A stretch of 5,052 nt of DNA from Clostridia bacterium (lineage in GTDB: Bacteria > Bacillota > Clostridia > Oscillospirales > Butyricicoccaceae). Positions 1 to 4,929 of the stretch are shown piece after piece (within the stretch, counting starts at the first letter, position 1; each line of letters opens with the position of its first letter). The notes beneath the pieces are model-generated. The model made no database searches, had not been told where the DNA came from, and worked only from the letters and a program-made list of their open reading frames with translations. A program made the position numbers and the translations under genes. The stretch is taken from assembly GCA_017560175.1 (NCBI GenBank), contig JAFYOK010000022.1, positions 1-5,052 on the forward strand, in the 5' to 3' direction.

Positions 1-1086
1 ACCTTCTGCCAGTATACCCCTGCCGAGATCATCATGGCCGCCGGTCTTTACAGCGTCGGTCTGTGTGGCCGCAGCCACCTGCCCATCAAGACAGCCGAAA
101 GCCAGCTGCCTGCCAACCTCTGCCCGCTCATCAAGGCCAGCTACGGCCATGCGTTGGAGCAGAGCTGCCCCTATGCCTATTTCTCCGACGTTGTCGTTGG
201 TGAGACCACCTGCGACGGCAAAAAGAAGATGTATGAGCTGCTGTCCGAACTCAAGCCCATGCAGATCATCCATCTGCCCAACCTGCCCGATTATGAGCGC
301 TCGCTGGCAATGTGGACCGAAGAGCTGCGCGCCTTCACCCGTGGCCTGGAGCAGAAGTTCAACATCACCATCACCGATGAAATGCTCAACGATGCCATCA
401 AGTGGTGCAACAAGGAACGTATCCAGACCGCACGTATCTATGAGCTGGGCAAGTATGATCCCCCTGCCATCACCGGCTGGAACATGTCCAACATCATGGA
501 AGGCGAACAGTATCTCTTCGACCGCGAAGCCAAGTATGAAAAGCTGCAGAGCGTCCTCGACCAGTGCGAAGCCGACTGGCATGCAGGCAAAGGCCCCTTC
601 GAGCCCGATCCCTGCCGTCCCCGTGTTATTGTTTCGGGCAGCGGCCTGGGTGCTGTCGGCCACAAGACCATCAAGGTTCTGGAAGAGCTGGGCGGCTGCA
701 TCGTCTGCTATGAGGGCTGCAGCGGTATTTCTTCCCGCCGCCGTCTGATCGACGAGGACGAAAGCCGCGATCCCATGGTCCGCATTGCCGAAAAGTATAT
801 CGAAGTTCCCTGCGCCGTTGTTTCCCCCAATACACGCCGTATGCAGCAGATCGAGGATACCATCGACGAATGGAAGGCCGACGGCTATCTGGCCCTCACC
901 CTCCATTCCTGCAATCCCTTTGCCATCGAGACCGAGAACGTTCGCCGCGTCTGCGAGAAGAAGGGCATTCCCATGATCCATATTTCCACCGACTTCACCC
1001 CCGGCGATGAAGGCCAGATCCGCACACGTCTGCAGGCCTTTGTCGAGATGATCCGCGCCAAGAAGGAAGAAGCTCTGAATCGCTGA
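1..1086 (+). CDS. Double-cubane-cluster / 2-hydroxyacyl-CoA dehydratase family protein (HgdB/YjiM-like), 5' end off window
   Basis: The reading frame is open from base 1 and ends at TGA 1084-1086, giving 361 visible residues. The first ATG, at 34, is internal: the residues before it (TFCQYTPAEII) match residues 36-46 of the full-length paralogue at 2599, so about 35 residues are missing upstream. Family members are cytoplasmic, oxygen-sensitive Fe-S proteins that receive low-potential electrons from an ATP-driven activator and act on CoA thioesters (dehydratases) or small molecules (double-cubane proteins). Visible motifs are NLCPLIK (39-45), VGETTCDGKKKMYE (66-79), CYEGC (236-240), VPCAVVSPN (269-277), SCNPFAIE (303-310) and DFTPGDEGQIRTR near the end. 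Six cysteines (3, 41, 71, 240, 271, 304) are shared with both other family members here and are the likely cluster ligands. The protein is about 79% identical to the 2599 gene, with most change in visible residues 160-200. The family call is firm; the substrate is unknown, and an upstream partner gene cannot be excluded. Confidence 0.9.
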   Translation, partial: TFCQYTPAEIIMAAGLYSVGLCGRSHLPIKTAESQLPANLCPLIKASYGHALEQSCPYAYFSDVVVGETTCDGKKKMYELLSELKPMQIIHLPNLPDYERSLAMWTEELRAFTRGLEQKFNITITDEMLNDAIKWCNKERIQTARIYELGKYDPPAITGWNMSNIMEGEQYLFDREAKYEKLQSVLDQCEADWHAGKGPFEPDPCRPRVIVSGSGLGAVGHKTIKVLEELGGCIVCYEGCSGISSRRRLIDEDESRDPMVRIAEKYIEVPCAVVSPNTRRMQQIEDTIDEWKADGYLALTLHSCNPFAIETENVRRVCEKKGIPMIHISTDFTPGDEGQIRTRLQAFVEMIRAKKEEALNR

Positions 1087-1105
1087 TTTATTCCTGATAT
1101 AAAAC

Positions 1106-1139
1106 AAAAATCCGCAGCCATAATGGCTGCGGATTTTTT
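1106..1139. terminator. Bidirectional intrinsic terminator between convergent genes
   Basis: A perfect inverted repeat pairs 1106-1120 with 1124-1138 around a 3-nt loop (TAA). The GC-rich core is TCCGCAGCCA/TGGCTGCGGA, with A residues on the left and six T residues (1134-1139) on the right, so it has a U-tract in both directions. It lies 19 nt after the stop of the + strand gene and 15 nt after the stop of the - strand lipoprotein gene, and can end both transcripts. It also argues that the lipoprotein gene is not followed by co-transcribed transporter genes. Confidence 0.93.
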
Positions 1140-1153
1140 ATTAAAGAATGAAC

Positions 1154-2263
1154 TTACTTAGCTTCATCGTACAGGGGAGTCCAGAAGTCAGCAACGACCT
1201 TCTCGACGTCATCTGTATTTGTGATCAGGCCGATGCGGATGTAGTCGCTGACCAGCTGATCCATAGCAGCTTCGGTGAACTCATTGGTGCACTCGCCCCA
1301 ACGCATAGTCTCCCAGCAAGCCATGTTGACTTCGAAGGAGCCGGAGATGATGGCGTCATCCAGCAGGATCTGGACGCACTCTTCGCCGTTCTTGCCCATG
1401 TAGTCCTGTGCCTCGAGGAGAGCCTTTGTGATGTACTTAGCCATCAGGGGGTTCTCCTGCATAAATGCAGAGTTCATCAGGTTGACACAGCAGGGCTCGT
1501 CGATGAAGTCTTCGTCGAATGTGATGGAACGGATGGTCTTCAGTGTGCCGTCCTGCAGCATGTTATAAGTAAATGTATCGGGCAGGATGCAGGCATCCAT
1601 CTCGCCATTCTGCAGAGCAGCGATGGCAGCCGAACGCTCGATGTTGACCCACTCGATCTCGGTCATAGGATCGAAACCATCTGCATCAAAGAAACGGGCA
1701 GCGATGTTGTAGTCGGGGCCGCCGATGCCGTTGGTGATACCGATTCTCTTGCCGACCAGGTCAGCTGTGCTCTCAACTGTGCTGTCGCCTGTGACGACCA
1801 GACCCTGGCAGCCAACCATGCCGCCGGCAACAACGCTGTAGTTGACGCCGTTAGCTGCGGGAACCAGAGAAGCAGCGATATGGTTCATGGACAGCTGAAC
1901 AGCGTTTGTACCCAGGGCTTCTGTCATGGAGCCGCCCTGCAGACCGTCAGCCTTGATGCCGTACTTGTCAAAGAAGCCCAGCTTGTGTGCCAGATAGGGA
2001 GTTGTTGTGCAGCCGGCGGGAGAGATGTAGTAAACGATGCCCTGCTCATACATGGGCTCGCTCTTCATAGCTTCCAGCTCTTCAGCCTCGATCTCCTCAG
2101 CTGTCTTTTCAACAGGCTGTTCTTCTGTCTTTTCTTCGGTCTTTTCCTCTGTCTGTGTTGTTGTCTCTTCCTGAGCAGCCTCTTCCTTGCCGCCGCAGGC
2201 GACCAGTGCGAAAGCCATCATCAGAGCCAGCAGCATAGCCAGAACTCTCTTCAGGTTGTTCAT
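1154..2263 (-). CDS. ABC-type substrate-binding lipoprotein, NMT1/SsuA-like (nitrate/sulfonate/thiamine-precursor class)
   Basis: This 369-residue protein starts at ATG 2263-2261, 9 nt after AAGGAG, and ends at TAA (1156-1154). Residues 1-23 are a lipoprotein signal: MNNLKR, a hydrophobic stretch 7-22, then lipobox LVAC with Cys23 as the lipidated residue, so the mature protein should be anchored outside the membrane. Residues 26-67 are an acidic, low-complexity Glu/Thr/Lys linker. The binding domain begins near residue 74. It has the type II periplasmic-binding features of the NMT1/SsuA/TauA group: HKLGFFDKYGI (93-103), a Gly-rich VVAGGMVG stretch, LVGKRIGITNG, and ALQNGEMDACILPD. The family binds small organic ligands such as sulfonates, taurine, nitrate or pyrimidine precursors; which one applies here cannot be told. 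No permease or ATPase gene adjoins it: a terminator lies 15 nt downstream and a divergent operon upstream. The long open frame on the opposite strand is a codon-bias shadow. Confidence 0.9.
   Translation of the reverse strand: MNNLKRVLAMLLALMMAFALVACGGKEEAAQEETTTQTEEKTEEKTEEQPVEKTAEEIEAEELEAMKSEPMYEQGIVYYISPAGCTTTPYLAHKLGFFDKYGIKADGLQGGSMTEALGTNAVQLSMNHIAASLVPAANGVNYSVVAGGMVGCQGLVVTGDSTVESTADLVGKRIGITNGIGGPDYNIAARFFDADGFDPMTEIEWVNIERSAAIAALQNGEMDACILPDTFTYNMLQDGTLKTIRSITFDEDFIDEPCCVNLMNSAFMQENPLMAKYITKALLEAQDYMGKNGEECVQILLDDAIISGSFEVNMACWETMRWGECTNEFTEAAMDQLVSDYIRIGLITNTDDVEKVVADFWTPLYDEAK
2117..2152 (-). repeat. Three 12-nt tandem units in the lipoprotein linker
   Basis: Three imperfect 12-nt units at 2117-2128, 2129-2140 and 2141-2152 encode residues 38-49 of the lipoprotein as TEEK-TEEK-TEEQ. 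The units keep the reading frame, so a gain or loss would only change the length of the charged tether between lipid anchor and binding domain. This is seen directly; variability between strains is an inference. Confidence 0.7.
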
Positions 2264-2272
2264 GGGAAATTA

Positions 2273-2278
2273 CTCCTT
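2273..2278 (-). promoter_or_regulatory. Ribosome binding site of the lipoprotein gene
   Basis: On the - strand the sequence reads AAGGAG followed by 9 nt and then ATG. This supports the start codon at 2263-2261, which also gives a complete lipoprotein signal peptide. Confidence 0.85.
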
Positions 2279-2318
2279 TTTTGTATATTTGGCCGGGATA
2301 TACCCTCGACCAAAAAAT

Positions 2319-2348
2319 AAAATATCATTCCATATTAAAAAAGGGAAA
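2319..2348 (-). promoter_or_regulatory. Weak candidate promoter for the lipoprotein gene
   Basis: The - strand reads TGATATTTT at 2327-2319, an extended -10 pattern (TG-N-TATTTT, 4 of 6 matches to TATAAT). The -35 area (TTTCCC, 2348-2343) is a poor match. Transcription would begin near 2312, about 50 nt before the start codon. No better - strand candidate was found in the intergenic region, but AT-rich DNA gives chance matches, so this is tentative. Confidence 0.25.
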
Positions 2349-2398
2349 TTGTTTTTTTTAATAAGAAACCAGCGGCTTATCCACGTTTTTGCATGTTT

Positions 2399-2417
2399 TA
2401 AGGTATTTCTAAGGTAT
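2399..2417. repeat. Two 8-bp direct repeats (TAAGGTAT) one helical turn apart
   Basis: TAAGGTAT occurs at 2399-2406 and again at 2410-2417, an 11-bp period. The wider units TTTTAAGGTAT and TTCTAAGGTAT differ at one base. They lie about 90 bp upstream of the -35 box of the + strand promoter, between the two divergent genes, where tandem activator or repressor sites are often found. Binding by a regulator is an inference; chance is possible in AT-rich DNA. Confidence 0.35.
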
Positions 2418-2506
2418 AAAGTTGATTGTAAGCTGACCTTTTACAAAGCTAAAGCTGTTTATGCCATTTTTAAATATCTGCATATTTATCTATCCGAAAT
2501 TTCATT

Positions 2507-2535
2507 TTGACCAAAAACCACAGCGCTCCTAAAAT
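2507..2535 (+). promoter_or_regulatory. Sigma-A type promoter of the two-gene operon
   Basis: The -35 box TTGACC (2507-2512, 5 of 6 consensus) and the -10 box TAAAAT (2530-2535, 5 of 6) are separated by exactly 17 bp. Transcription would start near 2542, leaving a leader of roughly 57 nt before the start codon at 2599. This start point also argues against translation from the upstream in-frame ATG at 2551. Confidence 0.75.
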
Positions 2536-2585
2536 AGAAAATAGGAAAATATGGTTTCATTAACTTTCCCCAACACTCATATATC

Positions 2586-2591
2586 AGGAGG
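2586..2591 (+). promoter_or_regulatory. Ribosome binding site deciding the start at 2599
   Basis: A perfect AGGAGG lies 7 nt before ATG 2599. The alternative in-frame ATG at 2551 has only a weak AGGA 4 nt upstream and sits about 9 nt from the predicted transcript start, so 2599 is the supported start. Confidence 0.92.
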
Positions 2592-2598
2592 TCATTTC

Positions 2599-3789
2599 AT
2601 GCCTGTCACATTGCCCGAACAGTTTGAAGAGTTCTCTGCCCAACAGAAGAAAGGCTTTCTTGCTGTCAAAGCCCTGAAAGACCAGGGTAAGCAGGTCTGC
2701 GGCGCATTCTGCCAGTACACACCTGCCGAGATCATCATGGCCGCCGGCCTGACACAGGTCATTCTCTGCGGTCGCAGCCATCTGCCCATCAAGACAGCCG
2801 AGACCCAGCTGCCTGCCAACCTCTGCCCCCTCATCAAGGCCAGCTACGGCCATGTTCTGGAGGACAGCTGCCCTTATGCCTACTTCTCCGATGTCGTTGT
2901 CGGCGAGACCACCTGCGACGGTAAGAAGAAGATGTATGAGCTGCTGGCACAGAAGAAGATGATGCAGTGCATCCACCTGCCCAACCTGCCCGACTACGAG
3001 CGTTCTCTGGAAATGTGGACCGAAGAGCTGCGCGCCTTCACACGCGGCATGGAAGAAAAGTTCAACGTTAAGATCACCGATGAGATGCTCAACGAAGCCA
3101 TCAAGTGGTGCAACCAGGAGCGCCGCCAGACCGCTCGCCTCTATGAGCTGGGCAAGCTCGATCCTCCTGCCATCACCGGCTATCAGATGCAGCAGGTCGA
3201 AGACGGCCAGGCCTTCATCTTCGACCGCGACGAAAAGCTCGCTCGCCTGACTGCTGTTAACGATCAGATCGAACAGGAATGGAAGGAAGGCAAGTATGCC
3301 ATGGAACCCGACCCCTACCGTCCCCGCCTGCTGGTTTCCGGCACAGGTCTGGCTGCTGTTACCGAAAAGACCATCAAGGTCGCTGAAGAACTGGGCGCAC
3401 AGATCGTCTGCTATGAAGGCTGCAACGGCATCGCTGCCCGCCGCCGTCTGATCGATGAAGATGAGAGCCGTGATCCCATGGTTCGTATCGCTGAAAAGTA
3501 TATCGAAGTTCCCTGCGCCGTTGTTTCTCCCAACAACCGCCGTATGGAACAGGTTGCTGCCACCATCGACGAGTGGAGCGTAGACGGCTATCTGGCCCTC
3601 ACCCTCCATTCCTGCAATCCCTTTGCTATCGAAACCGAGAACGTCCGCCGCGTCTGCGAAAAGAAGGACGTTCCTCTGCTCCATATCTCCACCGACTTTA
3701 CCCCCGGTGACGAAGGCCAGATCCGCACACGTCTGCAGGCCTTCATCGAAATGATCCGTGCCAAGAAGGAGGCCAAACTCAATGGATAA
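2599..3789 (+). CDS. Double-cubane-cluster / 2-hydroxyacyl-CoA dehydratase family protein (HgdB/YjiM-like), full length
   Basis: This 396-residue protein is slightly longer than E. coli YjiM (about 383 residues as I recall it) and is a typical soluble, cytoplasmic family member without signal peptide or membrane segment. The N-terminal half has AFCQYTPAEIIMAAG (36-50), NLCPLIK (74-80) and VGETTCDGKKKMYE (101-114). The C-terminal half has CYEGC (271-275), VPCAVVSPN (304-312), SCNPFAIE (338-345) and DFTPGDEGQIRTR near the end. Cys38, 76, 106, 275, 306 and 339 are the six conserved in all three paralogues of this window, three per half, and are the likely ligands of two [4Fe-4S] cubanes. Relatives use ATP-activated electrons to dehydrate 2-hydroxyacyl-CoA or reduce small molecules such as acetylene in vitro. 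It is the first gene of an operon with the 3782 gene, which it overlaps by 8 nt. It could be a homodimeric double-cubane protein or one subunit of a heterodimer; the substrate is unknown. Confidence 0.93.
   Translation: MPVTLPEQFEEFSAQQKKGFLAVKALKDQGKQVCGAFCQYTPAEIIMAAGLTQVILCGRSHLPIKTAETQLPANLCPLIKASYGHVLEDSCPYAYFSDVVVGETTCDGKKKMYELLAQKKMMQCIHLPNLPDYERSLEMWTEELRAFTRGMEEKFNVKITDEMLNEAIKWCNQERRQTARLYELGKLDPPAITGYQMQQVEDGQAFIFDRDEKLARLTAVNDQIEQEWKEGKYAMEPDPYRPRLLVSGTGLAAVTEKTIKVAEELGAQIVCYEGCNGIAARRRLIDEDESRDPMVRIAEKYIEVPCAVVSPNNRRMEQVAATIDEWSVDGYLALTLHSCNPFAIETENVRRVCEKKDVPLLHISTDFTPGDEGQIRTRLQAFIEMIRAKKEAKLNG
3766..3772 (+). promoter_or_regulatory. Ribosome binding site inside the upstream gene, for the start at 3782
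   Basis: AAGGAGG at 3766-3772 lies within the last codons of the upstream gene and 9 nt before ATG 3782. It fixes the start at 3782 rather than the in-frame ATG at 3758, and places initiation where ribosomes finishing the first gene would terminate, which favours coupled translation. Confidence 0.88.
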
Positions 3790-4870
3790 GCTGACACTCA
3801 AGCAGGCCATCGAAGCCTGCCATGCCAAGGGCCAGAAGGTCGCACTCAGCTTCTGCGCTCATGTTCCTGCTGAGATCCTCGAAGCTGCAGGCTTCTGCTC
3901 CATGCGTGTCTTCCATGTAAATGATATCGTCGACACCTCCGAGCGTGCCCTGCCCCGCAACCTCTGCCCTGCAGTCAAGGAAGTCTACTGCCTGCTGGAA
4001 GACGAGGCCATCCAGGCTGCCGACCTCATCATCACCGAAAGCTCCTGCGACGGTAAGAAGAAGATGTATGAGCTGGTCACAGCACAGGACAAGCTCTATT
4101 ATTATCAGGTTCCCCAGGGCAATGAGCGCGACTATGTCCGCCCCCTGCTGCGCTCTGAGGCTAACTATATGATCAAGACCCTCGACAAGCGCTTTGGTGC
4201 CAAGGTCACCGAAGAAGCACTCCGCCAGGCCGGTAAGGTCATGAATGCCGAGCGCGAAGCTGTCACCGCTCTGATGGATCTGCAGAAGACCGTTCCCCCT
4301 GTCACCACAGGTCTGGAGATCTATAAGGCATGGGAGAAGGCACAGGCCATTTCCGACCGTGCCGAGCGTACTGCTTTCATCCTGGCCGAGCGCGACCGTC
4401 TGGCCGCTGCAGGCACAGCTGTTTCTGCCGACAAGAAGCGCATCCTGATCACAGGCTGCCCCATCGGCGGCGTTTATGAAAAGGTGCTGGCTGCTGTTGA
4501 AGCTGCTGATGGCGTTGCCGTCTGCTTTGAGAACTGCGAGTTCGTCAAGGCCAACGCTCGTCACCTGGACACCGAAACCCCCGATATGATCGAGGCTCTG
4601 GTCGACTGCTACCAGAATACTCCCTGCGCCATCATGGGCGACAATGACCGCCGCTTTGCTCTCATCGAAAAGCTGGCAAAGGAGTATCAGATCGACGGTA
4701 TCCTCGACCTGGCTCTGACCACCTGCCATGCCTACACCGTCGAGCGCGAGAAGATGCACCGCTTCTGCGGCCAGCTGGATATCCCCTATCTCTTCCTGGA
4801 ATCCGACTATTCCGACACCGATGCCGGTCAGATGAAGACCCGCGTCGCTGCATTTATCGAGCTGCTGTAG
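3782..4870 (+). CDS. YjiM-like double-cubane-cluster anaerobic reductase / 2-hydroxyacyl-CoA dehydratase family protein
   Basis: This 362-residue protein overlaps the end of the 2599 gene by 8 nt (the ATG sits just before the TAA of that gene). Motifs in order are SFCAHVPAEILEAAG (23-37), NLCPAVK (60-66), ESSCDGKKKMYEL (86-98), ILITGCPIGG (221-230), CFENC (248-252), PCAIMGDNDRR (281-291), TTCHAYTVE (313-321) and ESDYSDTDAGQMKTRVAAFIELL at the C-terminus. The second half resembles what I recall of E. coli YjiM. Conserved Cys25, 62, 89, 252, 282 and 315 align with the six in both other paralogues. Differences from the 2599 gene are a shorter N-terminus, loss of the SCPYAYFSD cysteine, and an extra Cys226 where that gene has Thr249. 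The coupled arrangement suggests either a hetero-oligomer, like the two-subunit dehydratases HgdAB or FldBC, or two enzymes needed in equal amounts. It is soluble, with no signal peptide. Family certain, reaction unknown. Confidence 0.93.
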   Translation: MDKLTLKQAIEACHAKGQKVALSFCAHVPAEILEAAGFCSMRVFHVNDIVDTSERALPRNLCPAVKEVYCLLEDEAIQAADLIITESSCDGKKKMYELVTAQDKLYYYQVPQGNERDYVRPLLRSEANYMIKTLDKRFGAKVTEEALRQAGKVMNAEREAVTALMDLQKTVPPVTTGLEIYKAWEKAQAISDRAERTAFILAERDRLAAAGTAVSADKKRILITGCPIGGVYEKVLAAVEAADGVAVCFENCEFVKANARHLDTETPDMIEALVDCYQNTPCAIMGDNDRRFALIEKLAKEYQIDGILDLALTTCHAYTVEREKMHRFCGQLDIPYLFLESDYSDTDAGQMKTRVAAFIELL

Positions 4871-4895
4871 GTTTCTTTACAGGCCAATCACCCGT

Positions 4896-4929
4896 CACCC
4901 TTCGGGTGCCACCCTCTTTCAAAAGAGGG
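4896..4929. repeat. Double-hairpin intergenic element downstream of the operon
   Basis: Two hairpins follow each other 26 nt after the last stop codon. The first is CACCC-TTC-GGGTG (4896-4908). The second is CCCTCTT-TCAA-AAGAGGG (4912-4929). No T-tract follows, so this is not a standard intrinsic terminator. The arrangement resembles the short paired-hairpin intergenic repeats I recall as common in Oscillospiraceae genomes, which are REP- or MITE-like; copy number cannot be tested here. It could still serve as an mRNA 3' stabiliser. The rest of 4871-5052 shows no supported gene. Confidence 0.5.

Larger units (their letters stand above)
2264..2598. other. AT-rich divergent intergenic control region (335 bp)
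   Basis: This stretch separates the divergent lipoprotein and dehydratase-family genes and is far richer in A/T than the flanking coding DNA. It holds the - strand ribosome binding site, a weak - strand promoter candidate, an imperfect palindrome at 2288-2314 (TTTGG...CCAAA with inner GGG/CCC), two TAAGGTAT direct repeats 11 bp apart, a good + strand promoter at 2507-2535, and the + strand ribosome binding site. I see no riboswitch, tRNA or convincing small gene. Open frames crossing it start at unsupported ATGs and lack ribosome binding sites. Confidence 0.75.

Noticed and set aside
34..36. ATG at 34 as the true start of the first gene.
   Set aside because: The codons before it encode TFCQYTPAEII, matching residues 36-46 of the full-length paralogue, including a conserved cysteine, so this Met is internal.
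1148..2320. A 390-codon open frame on the + strand opposite the lipoprotein gene.
   Set aside because: It is antisense to a gene with a clear lipoprotein signal, ribosome binding site and binding-protein motifs. The start lacks a ribosome binding site and lies just after the terminator.
2334..2362. An AT-only inverted repeat (ATTAAAAAA / TTTTTTAAT) as a terminator.
   Set aside because: The stem has no G-C pairs and an 11-nt loop, so it would be too weak, and it lies upstream of genes rather than after one.
2187..2510. A 107-codon + strand open frame through the intergenic region.
   Set aside because: It begins antisense inside the lipoprotein gene, runs through AT-rich control DNA, has no ribosome binding site, and its product has no recognisable domain.
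2551..2598. An upstream in-frame ATG adding 16 residues to the 2599 protein.
   Set aside because: It has no good ribosome binding site and lies about 9 nt from the predicted transcription start, whereas ATG 2599 has AGGAGG at 7 nt. The added residues do not look like the family N-terminus.
2584..3828. A 414-codon open frame on the - strand opposite the 2599 gene.
   Set aside because: It is an antisense shadow: the + strand frame has six conserved cysteines, family motifs and a perfect ribosome binding site, while the antisense protein is low-complexity in Leu/Ala/Val/Asp and matches nothing I recognise. Codon bias of the sense gene keeps antisense stops rare.
3779..4759. A 326-codon open frame on the - strand opposite the YjiM-like gene.
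   Set aside because: Same shadow effect; the + strand frame is a recognised family member and the antisense product shows no domain.
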